From Caballeronia mineralivorans PML1(12) (GTDB lineage Bacteria; Pseudomonadota; Gammaproteobacteria; Burkholderiales; Burkholderiaceae): a stretch of DNA of 64,000 nucleotides. Below are positions 1 through 8,020 of the stretch, one piece after another. Both the position numbers and the translations under genes were made by a program. The notes beneath the pieces were generated by a model. That model had not been told where the DNA came from. It saw nothing but the letters and a program-made list of their open reading frames with translations, and searched no databases. The DNA lies in the NCBI RefSeq assembly GCF_001028175.1, contig NZ_AEJF01000078.1:23028-87027 (forward strand), in the 5' to 3' direction. Numbering within the stretch: the first letter of the stretch is position 1; each line of letters opens with the position of its first letter.

Positions 1-249
1 AAAAGCGCCAATCTCACCGCCCGTGGTCACCGCGAAGCCGACCGTCCCGTCGCTCGCTTCAATTTCAACGACAAGCGAACCGAGCACATTGATGCCGAAC
101 GACTGACGGCTTTGCCGATACTCGGGGTAACGCGCCATTGGCGTGGAGATATGGTCGTCGATCCAGTGATCGGCGCCCTGATCGTGATAATCGGCGCCGC
201 CGCCGCGAACGGTGAACGCACGAACGTGACGAATAGTGGGCATGGACAT
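1..249 (-). CDS. rhmD: L-rhamnonate dehydratase, N-terminal part (truncated by window edge)
   Basis: Only the first 83 codons are in the window; the rest runs off the left edge. The start is the ATG at 249, preceded by a GGAGT ribosome binding site. The N-terminus contains [17 protein letters not shown], then [16 protein letters not shown] and [11 protein letters not shown], which closely match the opening of L-rhamnonate dehydratase (RhmD/YfaW) of the enolase superfamily as I remember it. That cytoplasmic, Mg-dependent enzyme dehydrates L-rhamnonate to 2-keto-3-deoxy-L-rhamnonate. It lies 36 bp downstream of an MFS transporter on the same strand, as the rhamnonate dehydratase and transporter genes are neighbours in E. 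coli. The catalytic barrel is outside the window, so the assignment rests on the capping-domain N-terminus alone. Confidence 0.85.
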   Translation of the reverse strand, partial: MSMPTIRHVRAFTVRGGGADYHDQGADHWIDDHISTPMARYPEYRQSRQSFGINVLGSLVVEIEASDGTVGFAVTTGGEIGAF

Positions 250-285
250 GATCGGACTCCGTAGTGGTTCTGGTGGTTCTAATGT

Positions 286-1605
286 TCAGGACACTTTGGC
301 GCGCTCGCCATGCGTATAAGCAGATATCCGCGCAGGCCGCACGAACACGATGATCGCGATCGCGGCGAGCACGGCAACGAGCCCGAGCAATACAAGGCCG
401 GCACTCGTCGATGTATAGAAACGCTCGGCGCTCGTGCGCACCATCGGCGCTACGAAACCACCGAGGCTACCTAGCGAATTGATCAGCGCGATGGTTCCGG
501 CCGCGGCTGCGCCAGTGAGGTAATGCGTGGGAAAGGTCCAGAACAGCGGTTGCGCTGCAATCAGACCGCTGGCCGCGAAGCACAACGCGATCAGTGAGAC
601 CATCGGTTGCCCCGCGAGACCTGACACCGCAATACCCGCGCCGGCGACGACCAGCGTCGCCACGGCGAGCCATCGATGCTGACCAAAACGATCGGCATAA
701 CGCGGCACCGTCCATGTAACGAGCACCGCGCATAACCAGGGGATGGCCGTGACGAAACCGACCTTTGCACCCACATTCGCTCCAAGCAATGCAGCCACTT
801 GTTGCGGCAGATAAAAGATCACGCCGTAAACAGACATCTGGATCAGGAAATACACCGCCGACAAGATCAGCACACGCGGATCGATCAACGCTGCCAGCAC
901 GCTGCGCGGTCCATGCTCCGACGCAGCGTGTGCGTCCTGAGCGAGCCGCGAGAGCAGCAGGTCACGTTGTGTAGCATCGAGCCAGCGCGCCTTGGAGGGA
1001 TCATTGTCGAGATACCAGAACGCCCATACGCCGACTACGGAAGCGAGACAACCCTCCACCAGGAAGAGCCATTGCCAGCCCGCGAAACCGAGCGCGCCAT
1101 GCAGGTCGAGCAAGGCGCCGGACAGCGGACTGCCGAAGATGAACGCGAGCGGCGCGCCGAAATAGAACACGCCTAGCGCTCTCGCCCGCGCCGATTGTGG
1201 AAACCAGCGCGTGAGGTAATAGACGATGCCGGGAAAGAACCCTGCTTCGGCGACGCCGAGCGCGAAGCGCAGCACGTAGAACGTCGTGGCCGTATGCGCG
1301 AACGCCATCGCCGCCGATACAAGCCCCCACGTCACCATGATCCGGCACATCCAGAGCTTCGCACCCACGCGATGCAGCAGCAAGTTGCTCGGCACTTCGA
1401 AGAGTGCATAGCCCACGAAAAATACGCCCGCGCCGAACGCAAAGGCTGCATTCGACAGGCCCGTATCGTGCTGCAACGCTTTCTGAGCAAAGCCAATATT
1501 GGCTCGGTCGAGAAACGCCAGCATGTACATCAACAGCAGGAACGGCAGCAGACGACGCATCACGCGAGCGGTGACGGCGTCCTCCGCAGTAGCGTGATCG
1601 CTCAT
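286..1605 (-). CDS. MFS transporter, anion:cation symporter type (probable L-rhamnonate permease)
   Basis: This is a 439-residue protein with the usual 12 membrane segments. The N-terminus RVMRRLLPFLLLMYMLAFLDRANIGFA is typical of the ACS subfamily (GarP/ExuT/RhmT), which carries hexuronates and other sugar acids with protons or cations. The ATG at 1605 has GGAG 6 nt upstream. It sits between an SDR gene and the rhamnonate dehydratase gene, all on the minus strand, so L-rhamnonate or a related aldonate is the likely substrate. The substrate is inferred from context; the ACS subfamily also contains phthalate and tartrate carriers. Confidence 0.8.
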   Translation of the reverse strand: MSDHATAEDAVTARVMRRLLPFLLLMYMLAFLDRANIGFAQKALQHDTGLSNAAFAFGAGVFFVGYALFEVPSNLLLHRVGAKLWMCRIMVTWGLVSAAMAFAHTATTFYVLRFALGVAEAGFFPGIVYYLTRWFPQSARARALGVFYFGAPLAFIFGSPLSGALLDLHGALGFAGWQWLFLVEGCLASVVGVWAFWYLDNDPSKARWLDATQRDLLLSRLAQDAHAASEHGPRSVLAALIDPRVLILSAVYFLIQMSVYGVIFYLPQQVAALLGANVGAKVGFVTAIPWLCAVLVTWTVPRYADRFGQHRWLAVATLVVAGAGIAVSGLAGQPMVSLIALCFAASGLIAAQPLFWTFPTHYLTGAAAAGTIALINSLGSLGGFVAPMVRTSAERFYTSTSAGLVLLGLVAVLAAIAIIVFVRPARISAYTHGERAKVS

Positions 1606-1667
1606 GCGTGTCTCCGGATATTTTTATGTCGCGGGCGGGATCCGCGGAATCGTTTCAGCTGGCAGCT

Positions 1668-2420
1668 TCAGTACGTCGCGCGGCCACCGGACAGATCGAA
1701 CACGGACGCCGTGCTGAACGCGCAATCTTCCGAGCTGAGCCACAGGATCAGCGATGCTGCTTCTTCCGGCAGAAGGAAGCGGTTCATCGGAATCTTGGAA
1801 AGCATGTAGTCAATATGCTGCTGCGACATGGAATCGAAAATCTCGGTCTTCGCTGCAGCCGGCGTCACCGCATTGACCAGGATGCCGCGCGTGGCGAGCT
1901 CCTTGCCCAATGACTTCGTGAGGCCGATCAGGCCGGCTTTCGAGGCGCTATAGTGCGACGCATTCGGATTGCCTTCCTTGCCCGCCACCGACGCAATATT
2001 CACGATCCGTCCGTAACCTTCCTTCAACATATGCGGCACCACAGCACGGCACGTGAGATATGGCCCGATCAGGTTCACGTCGATCACACGGCGCCATACG
2101 TCCGGCGCCAGCTCCCAGGTCGTGCCGTTGCCGCCGGTGATACCCGCACAGTTGATCAGCACGTCAATCTTTCGATGCGCTTCCAGCGTCGCCTGCGCCG
2201 CCTGTTCAACCGACGCTTCCTCGGTCAGCTCGACTACGGCGACGCTGACCTTGCCAGCCTTCGCGAGTTCGCCGCGCGCGCGTTCGAGGCGTTCTGCATC
2301 GATGTCCCACAGCGCGACTTCAGCACCTGAGCCCAGCGCTCGTTGCGCCACCGCATAACCAATACCGCGCGCGCCGCCGGTGATCACCACGGTTCGTCCG
2401 GCCAGATCGATCTGGTTCAT
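1668..2420 (-). CDS. SDR family dehydrogenase (candidate 2-keto-3-deoxy-L-rhamnonate 4-dehydrogenase)
   Basis: A 250-residue classical short-chain dehydrogenase. It shows the Rossmann motif TGGARGIG (residues 14-21), NCAG (90-93), catalytic Ser144, and Tyr157 with Lys161 in YSASK. The ATG at 2420 is preceded by AAGGAGA. It is the first gene of the rhamnonate operon. In the non-phosphorylated diketo-hydrolase route, an SDR oxidises 2-keto-3-deoxy-L-rhamnonate to the 2,4-diketo acid, and the C-terminal segment (PMNRFLLPEEAA and FDLSGGRATY) resembles proteins I associate with that role. L-rhamnose 1-dehydrogenase is the main alternative. The SDR assignment is certain; the substrate is inferred. 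Confidence 0.75.
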   Translation of the reverse strand: MNQIDLAGRTVVITGGARGIGYAVAQRALGSGAEVALWDIDAERLERARGELAKAGKVSVAVVELTEEASVEQAAQATLEAHRKIDVLINCAGITGGNGTTWELAPDVWRRVIDVNLIGPYLTCRAVVPHMLKEGYGRIVNIASVAGKEGNPNASHYSASKAGLIGLTKSLGKELATRGILVNAVTPAAAKTEIFDSMSQQHIDYMLSKIPMNRFLLPEEAASLILWLSSEDCAFSTASVFDLSGGRATY

Positions 2421-2795
2421 CGTGTCTCCTTGTCTTTAGGATAATTGTTGATTCGGCGCCTGCTTCATGCCGCTAATGAACGAACTATAGGGGCGCTCTC
2501 ATAGCAAAACAATCCGACTATTCGATGGTCCGATAGCAAAAGTGAATCGGAAGCGGCTAGAGGGACTATTCGGGTTCGGGTATAGCCGGATGACAGCTGA
2601 CAACGTTAAGCGGCAAGCTTGGTGAATCGGTCGTTCTTGCCACTTTGGCCCTTTCGGGCACGCGGCTTGCTGTGACCGGTAAGCCCATCGATTCAGGGGG
2701 ACCATGGAAATCACATCACGAATGATGCCTCCCAGAAGTATCGTCACCACCATGCTGGTAACCCGCTATGCGGATTTCATCTGACGGAGAACGCT
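2421..2795. other. Divergent intergenic region, SDR operon / glsB-like gene
   Basis: No gene is seen in these 375 bp. The left part carries a sigma70-like promoter for the rhamnonate operon (separate entry). Near 2648-2659 there is a small GCCC-TTTC-GGGC hairpin. A GGAG ribosome binding site lies just ahead of the ATG at 2796. Short frames here have no start signal or family resemblance. Confidence 0.6.
2484..2512 (-). promoter_or_regulatory. Putative sigma70 promoter of the rhamnonate operon
   Basis: Read on the minus strand, a -35 TTGTTT (2512-2507) is separated by exactly 17 bp from a -10 TATAGT (2489-2484). Transcription would start near 2477, about 57 nt ahead of the SDR start codon. 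Supported by consensus match and spacing only. Confidence 0.45.
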
Positions 2796-3074
2796 ATGGA
2801 ACCTGTTTCACACGGAATCATTTTCTGGCTGATCATTGGCGGAATTGCCGGCGCGCTCGCTGGCCGGATCGTCGATGGCGGCGGCTTTGGGATCATTGTT
2901 GACATCATCGTCGGCATTGTCGGCGCGTTCATCGGCGGATGGCTGGGTGGCGTTCTCGGCATCCATCTAGGCGGCGGCATCATTGGTTCGCTGATTACTG
3001 CGCTGATCGGCGCCGTGATCCTGCTAGTCATTCTGCGGCTGTTTAGCCGCGGGCGCGCCGGGCCAACGGTCTAA
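2796..3074 (+). CDS. GlsB/YeaQ/YmgE family small stress-associated membrane protein
   Basis: A 92-residue protein made almost entirely of three glycine-rich membrane segments: FWLIIGGIAGALAG, a central IIVDIIVGIVGAFIGGWLGG, and a C-terminal helix ending in RLFSRGR. This is the transglycosylase-associated family (YeaQ/YmgE/GlsB), inner-membrane proteins often induced by stress, with no proven enzymatic role. The ATG at 2796 has CGGAGA 6 nt upstream. It is monocistronic, with a strong terminator 36 bp after its stop. Confidence 0.9.
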   Translation: MEPVSHGIIFWLIIGGIAGALAGRIVDGGGFGIIVDIIVGIVGAFIGGWLGGVLGIHLGGGIIGSLITALIGAVILLVILRLFSRGRAGPTV

Positions 3075-3110
3075 TCGTACCGGGCGGCGACACGCCGCAT
3101 TTCGTTTGAT

Positions 3111-3148
3111 AAAAATCCCGCGCGAGGCAAGCCTCGCGCGGGATTTTT
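3111..3148 (+). terminator. Rho-independent terminator after the glsB-like gene
   Basis: A perfect 18-bp inverted repeat (arms 3111-3128 and 3131-3148, 2-nt centre) has a GC-rich core and a run of five A on the left and five T on the right. Its symmetry would let it stop transcription from either side. Confidence 0.92.
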
Positions 3149-3406
3149 CTTTAGCGGATTCTAAATTTTTTCCAATGTAAGGCATCCTGACTAGCCCTAA
3201 GCTTCAACACCAATAGTTCAGAAACGCGCGATCTGTCATGCTCGGTACACCCATTCCCTTACGCCTTATCAAGGCAACGCCAAGCCTGTCTTGACGCTGG
3301 GCTGGTACATTCCAGTGTCGAAATCAAATCTGAAAACAGAATAATCGAATCGAGATTCATGCTGGTTTTTACGCCCTTCATTAACTGCGCCAAACTCTCA
3401 TTCGAT

Positions 3407-4435
3407 ATGCATAAGAAGGAAAATACCGATCGGACTCGTGCTTTGCTAAAAGGTCGTGGGCCGTTTACCGGGCGCATGGCGGCAGTGCTGGCCGCGTTGC
3501 TTGCGAGTGCCGCGCTTTCTGCTCCTGCAGCGGCCGACGCGCCGTCGCTCAAGGGCAAGCGTATTGGCATATCCGTCGCCGGCACGGAGCATTATTGGGA
3601 CCTGAAGGCCTATCGGGGACAAATAGATGAAGTGAACCGGCTGGGTGGAATTCCAATCGCGCTGGACGGCGGCCGGAAAGATAGTCAGCAGATCGCGCAG
3701 CTCCAGATGCTGATCGCGCAAAAACCGGATGCCATCATTGAACAGCTCGGCACGGTGTCGGTGCTCGAACCGTGGCTCAAAAAGATCCGCGAAGCAGGCA
3801 TCCCGCTTTTTACCGTCGATACCGCCAGCCCCTCGAGCATCAACGTAACGACCTCCGATAACTTCTACATCGGCGAGCAACTAGCGTTGAAGCTCGTGAA
3901 CGATCTGCACGGCGAAGGCAATATCCTCGTCTTCAACGGCTTCTACGGCGTGCCGGTCATTGCGATGCGCTACGACCAGTTGCGTGAGGTGCTGAAGTGG
4001 TATCCAAAGATCAAGATCATTCAGCCCGAGTTGCGCGACGTCATTCCGAACACCGTGCAGGATGCTTACTCGCAGGTCAGCAAGTTGCTCAACATGTATC
4101 CGAAGGGCACCGTGCAAGCTATCTGGGCGGCGTGGGACGTGCCGCAGATCGGCGCGACGCAGGCGGTCGATGCCGCGCGTCGTTCGGAGATCAAGACCTA
4201 CGCGGTCGATGGCAGCCCCGACTTCGTCGCGCCCGTCAAGAACCCGCAATCCAGCGCCGCGGCGGTGGTCGCACAGCAGCCTTACCTGATTGGCAAGACC
4301 GCTGTCGACAATGTCGCGCGCTATCTGGCAGGCGAGCGAACGTTGCCGCCGGCCACTTATGTACCGTCGATTCTCGTCAGCAAGGACAACGCAGCGGAGG
4401 CACAGAAGACGCTGGGCCAGGCCGGCGCCAAGTGA
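3407..4435 (+). CDS. Sugar-type ABC transporter periplasmic binding protein (first of two)
   Basis: A type I periplasmic binding protein of the RbsB/Peripla_BP_4 class. The mature domain begins at about LKGKRIGISVAGTEHYWD, and the second lobe contains IWAAWDVPQIGATQAV and TYAVDGSPDF, typical of CUT2 importers. The N-terminal hydrophobic stretch (MAAVLAALLASAALSAPAAA) is a signal peptide. Candidate starts are ATG 3359, 3407 and 3476; none has a strong ribosome binding site, and 3407 is a compromise that keeps a charged n-region. It converges on a second binding protein gene, with 12 bp between stops, while the matching ATPase and permease lie downstream on the other strand. The ligand is unknown. 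Confidence 0.8.
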   Translation: MHKKENTDRTRALLKGRGPFTGRMAAVLAALLASAALSAPAAADAPSLKGKRIGISVAGTEHYWDLKAYRGQIDEVNRLGGIPIALDGGRKDSQQIAQLQMLIAQKPDAIIEQLGTVSVLEPWLKKIREAGIPLFTVDTASPSSINVTTSDNFYIGEQLALKLVNDLHGEGNILVFNGFYGVPVIAMRYDQLREVLKWYPKIKIIQPELRDVIPNTVQDAYSQVSKLLNMYPKGTVQAIWAAWDVPQIGATQAVDAARRSEIKTYAVDGSPDFVAPVKNPQSSAAAVVAQQPYLIGKTAVDNVARYLAGERTLPPATYVPSILVSKDNAAEAQKTLGQAGAK

Positions 4436-4447
4436 ACGACCGCCGCT

Positions 4448-5491
4448 CTAGTCACGAACCTCGGGAATCCACCCTGCCTTAGCCACATCCGCCCGTCTAA
4501 AATCCACAAACTTCGACTCAAGATCCGCAATCGTGCGGATATCGTTCTTGACCAGGTCATTGCGCGTGATCAATGCGGGTTTGATTTCAATCCGATGCCC
4601 CGGGTCCTGGCCCGCTACCAGCAACGCAGCCGCTCGCACCGAAACCGCACCCACTACGGCCGGATTAGTCGCAGCCGTGGCGACCCACGGACTTCCCGGT
4701 GCCCGGATCGCCTCGATATCCGCCGTCGATATGTCAGCGCTATAGATCCGCACCTTCGAAGCAATGCCCGCTTCGTCCGCCGCAAGCTTCGCGCCTCGAG
4801 CGAACTCGTCGTACGGAGCGAAGACCACACGCACGTCAGGATGCGCCCGATACGCCGCAGCAGCCTGGTTCGCCACCGACTGCGCAATCGGATTGTCCAC
4901 GGTACCAAACCGCGCCGCTTCCGTAATCTTCGGATGCGCAGTCTTGAATGCCTTCCAGACCGCATCGCGCCGGTCCAGCGGAGCGAACCCCGGCACATAG
5001 ACATACGCGGCCGCGAACGCATCGCCATTATCTTTAACCGCCTGATCGAGCAATAGCGTCGCAAGATCATGGTCACTCTGCTCGATCTGCGGAACCTTCG
5101 GATTGCCAAGATCAACGTCAAAGGCCACCACCTTGATGCCTTTATCTAGTGCTGTCTGCACTACGTCTTTCAAGGACTCCGGCAGACCATGATTCACAAT
5201 GATCGCTGACACGCCAAGATTTATCGCCTGCTGGATCTGGTCACGTTGCTGAGCCGCATCCTGACGGCCCTCGTAAATACGCAAGTCGACACCCAGCGCC
5301 TTAGCCTGCTTTTGCGCGCCCGCCTCGTAAGCCTGAAAAAAATCGCCAGTCGAAAGATAGTTGACCAGCGCGATCTTGACGCCGCCTTTATTGAACGGTG
5401 CGGGCGCATTGGGCAAGCCGCCTGCCGCGTAAGCGGTGATGCTGCCGGCGAGCAATGCAGCGACGAATACGCGGCCGATAGGTTTAAACAT
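4448..5491 (-). CDS. Sugar-type ABC transporter periplasmic binding protein (second of two)
   Basis: A type I binding protein of about 347 residues. I chose the ATG at 5491 because it begins directly with a signal peptide (MFKPIGRVFVAALLAGSITA, cleaved near AYA). The fold is recognisable from VKIALVNYLSTGDFFQAYEAGA at the N-terminus, IIVNHGLPESLKD, VVAFDVD and YSADISTADIEAI. It follows the SfnB-like, permease and ATPase genes on the same strand and is probably the binding protein of that operon. It differs clearly from the convergent binding protein, so the single transporter core may be served by two receptors. The ligand is not predictable. Confidence 0.85.
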   Translation of the reverse strand: MFKPIGRVFVAALLAGSITAYAAGGLPNAPAPFNKGGVKIALVNYLSTGDFFQAYEAGAQKQAKALGVDLRIYEGRQDAAQQRDQIQQAINLGVSAIIVNHGLPESLKDVVQTALDKGIKVVAFDVDLGNPKVPQIEQSDHDLATLLLDQAVKDNGDAFAAAYVYVPGFAPLDRRDAVWKAFKTAHPKITEAARFGTVDNPIAQSVANQAAAAYRAHPDVRVVFAPYDEFARGAKLAADEAGIASKVRIYSADISTADIEAIRAPGSPWVATAATNPAVVGAVSVRAAALLVAGQDPGHRIEIKPALITRNDLVKNDIRTIADLESKFVDFRRADVAKAGWIPEVRD

Positions 5492-5588
5492 GAAGGGGAG
5501 TTTCCGTGGAGTGAGAGCATCGAAACAACATGGCGCGCCATGACTTGGCTCGACATGCGCAACCGCTATATTCATTACAGACCGGGCT

Positions 5589-6848
5589 TTAATTCCAGGG
5601 ATGGCGCGCCGGCTTGATGCCGTTCAAGTAATAGTTGCCCACCAGGTGATATTTCCAGCGCACCGGATCGTGCAGCGTATGCGTGCGCGCATTGCGCCAG
5701 TGGCGATCGAGGTTGTGGACGGCGAGCGTCGATTGAGTACCCGCCAATTCGAACAGCTTTTCACTGGCAAGCAATGCGATCTCAGTGGTCAATACTTTTG
5801 CTTCGCCGACCGCTACTGACGCGCGGGCGATATCGTCCTCGCTCGGCGTAGCGGCTTGCGCCGCGATCGTGTCCAGCGTCCGCGCCGCACGTTCGAGCAA
5901 CGCCTCGGCCGCGTGCAACTGGATGTGAAGATGCCCCACCTCACGCACGACTAGCGGATCGTCGCTCGCGCGCTCCACGCCGCTATCGATCCACGGCCGC
6001 GAGCGTTCACGTACGAATTTCAGCGTGTCATCCACCGCTGCCCGCCCAATACCCGCATCGATAGCAGCCTGAATGATCTGGGAGATCGGGCCATTGAGCG
6101 TCGGCAAGTCCGTTACCCGGTGCGCCGGAAATACGTGAGATGCCTGGACCCGCACCTGCTCTGCGATAACCGTGCCGCTCGCCGTCGTGCGCTGGCCGAA
6201 ACCCGACCAGTCGTCGATGACCTGCAGCCCTGGCGTACCCTTGGGAATATAGGCAAGCCAACCACGGCGCTCGTCGTCGAGACCCAAAATAGGTACGTAG
6301 TCCGCGAACAATGCACCGGTCGAATAGAACTTCGTGCCGTGGACGACGTACTCGTCACCTTTGTCCGTAACGCGTGTCTTCAAGTCGAGGACGTGTTTCG
6401 TGCCCTTCTCCGAAAAGCCGTTGCCGAAGCGCTTGCCCCGCAGTATCTCGCCGAAGAAAAATTGCTTCTGCGGCTCGGTTCCGGTTAGCGCAATGATGTC
6501 CACCAGTCCCAGATGATTCTGGGGCAACTGCGCAAGCGACGGGTCGGCGGCGGCAATGATCTTGATGACTTCAGTCAGCGTCACATACGACACACCGGCG
6601 CCGCCGTATTCTTTCGGCACCGTGATCGCCCACAAACCGGCTTGCGAAAACCAGTCGATTTCCTCGTACGGCAAACGGCGCTCGCGATCGCGCTCACTAG
6701 CCTGCTCAGCAAGACGAGCCGCGACTTCATGGGCGACAGCAATGGCTTCAGCATCGTCGCGGATGATGCGGGCCGGTACTTTCGTTGAAGCGTTGTCTGA
6801 ATAAATCGTTGCAGGACGCGCTGCTGTGTTTTCCGGAATGGCCGACAT
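5589..6848 (-). CDS. SfnB/DszC-like flavin-dependent oxidoreductase (acyl-CoA dehydrogenase fold)
   Basis: A 419-residue acyl-CoA-dehydrogenase-fold protein. The N-terminal helical domain has LPYEEIDWFSQAGLWAITVPKEYGGAG, the middle beta domain HGTKFYSTGALFADYVPIL, and the C-terminus HTLHDPVRWKYHLVGNYYLNG. Those features place it with the SfnB/DszC/TdsC flavin monooxygenase-like branch rather than true acyl-CoA dehydrogenases. In that branch reduced flavin and oxygen are used on organosulfur compounds, or the gene is induced under sulfur limitation. It lies between ABC transporter genes and near a DszA-type monooxygenase at 11226, which supports a sulfur-scavenging role. No flavin reductase gene is present nearby. 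The substrate is unknown. Confidence 0.8.
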   Translation of the reverse strand: MSAIPENTAARPATIYSDNASTKVPARIIRDDAEAIAVAHEVAARLAEQASERDRERRLPYEEIDWFSQAGLWAITVPKEYGGAGVSYVTLTEVIKIIAAADPSLAQLPQNHLGLVDIIALTGTEPQKQFFFGEILRGKRFGNGFSEKGTKHVLDLKTRVTDKGDEYVVHGTKFYSTGALFADYVPILGLDDERRGWLAYIPKGTPGLQVIDDWSGFGQRTTASGTVIAEQVRVQASHVFPAHRVTDLPTLNGPISQIIQAAIDAGIGRAAVDDTLKFVRERSRPWIDSGVERASDDPLVVREVGHLHIQLHAAEALLERAARTLDTIAAQAATPSEDDIARASVAVGEAKVLTTEIALLASEKLFELAGTQSTLAVHNLDRHWRNARTHTLHDPVRWKYHLVGNYYLNGIKPARHPWN

Positions 6849-6976
6849 GCTTACCCTTTTATGTATAGGACCACCATCAATCTAGCAGCGCCTTGACCGG
6901 GTTCAAACCGAACGATAACGCTAAGGACATCAATGCAACGTTGCTACGCTTAGCTTCATTTCTTCTTAGCGGAAAT

Positions 6977-8017
6977 TCAACGCGTCGCCTGCCTGCCAAT
7001 GCTGAACGTAAATGCCAGCGCCCCGACCAGCAGCGCGCCCTTGATAAAATCCTGCATGTAATAAGGCGCATTGAGCATGGTCAGCCCGTTAAGCAACACG
7101 CCGACAAACACGGCGCCGACAACCGAGCCCAACACGTTGGGACGCTTGGCGCCCCACACCGCATAACCGATAAGCGCGGCGGCTACCGCATCCAGAAGGA
7201 GCGAATTGCCGGCACCGACATCACCGCGCCCGACGCGCGCGGCAATCAACGCGCCGCCAAGCGAAGCGATCACGCCCGATGCAACATACGCCGCCACGCG
7301 ATAACGCGCGGTTGGCGCACCCGCTAGCCGGGCAGCCGTTTCGTTACCGCCAGTTGCATAGACCACGCGGCCCCATCGCGTGAATTCCATGACGAGCACG
7401 GCGATCAGCGTGACCACCGCGAGCACGATCACCGGCACGGGTACGACATCGAGCCAGCGGGCCCGTCCTAGTGCCAGGAAGGCCGCCGGGAACGATCCCG
7501 TGGTCTCCGTGCCGTCCGGCAGGATCGTGCCTGTCGCCAGCGAGCGCCCGCCCGTTGGAATCAGTTGGAGTCCGGCCAGCAGGAACAATGTGCCGAGCGT
7601 CGCAAGCTGATCCGGGACACGAAGACGCGTGATCAGCAAGCCGTTAAAAAGTCCTGCACCGACACCTAACGCGAGACATGCCGCAATTGCAGCGAACGCG
7701 TTGCCGTGCCACACGACCAGCACGTAGCTCGCGGCCATCTGGGCGGTCGCGGCCGTGCTGCCGACGGACAGATCGAAACCACCGACCGCCAGCGTTATGC
7801 TGACGCCGACCGCCAGAAGTGCGACGATCGACGCAGCCTGCAAGATGCTGAACAGATTGTCTACGCTCAGAAAGGCCTGCTCTCGCCACGTGAACACGGC
7901 GCCCAAAATCGCGAGCAGTAGCAGGATCCCGCTGCGTTCGAGTTGCGTCCTGATGCTGGTGCGCCTGAACTCCGTTCCAACAGCGGATGTTGCTTCGGTA
8001 GAAGCGCCAAGTTTCAT
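6977..8017 (-). CDS. CUT2 sugar ABC transporter permease (RbsC-like)
   Basis: A 346-residue membrane protein of the BPD_transp_2/RbsC family, with 8-10 hydrophobic segments. Characteristic stretches are VGVSITLAVGGFDLSVGSTAA, NGLLITRLRVPDQLATLGT and YATGGNETAARLAGAPTARY, the last being the cytoplasmic coupling loop region. Its start lies 3 bp after the stop of the ATPase gene, so the two are translationally close and surely operonic. It forms the membrane channel for one or both binding proteins at 3407 and 4448. Confidence 0.9.
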   Translation of the reverse strand: MKLGASTEATSAVGTEFRRTSIRTQLERSGILLLLAILGAVFTWREQAFLSVDNLFSILQAASIVALLAVGVSITLAVGGFDLSVGSTAATAQMAASYVLVVWHGNAFAAIAACLALGVGAGLFNGLLITRLRVPDQLATLGTLFLLAGLQLIPTGGRSLATGTILPDGTETTGSFPAAFLALGRARWLDVVPVPVIVLAVVTLIAVLVMEFTRWGRVVYATGGNETAARLAGAPTARYRVAAYVASGVIASLGGALIAARVGRGDVGAGNSLLLDAVAAALIGYAVWGAKRPNVLGSVVGAVFVGVLLNGLTMLNAPYYMQDFIKGALLVGALAFTFSIGRQATR

Positions 8018-8020
8018 ACG

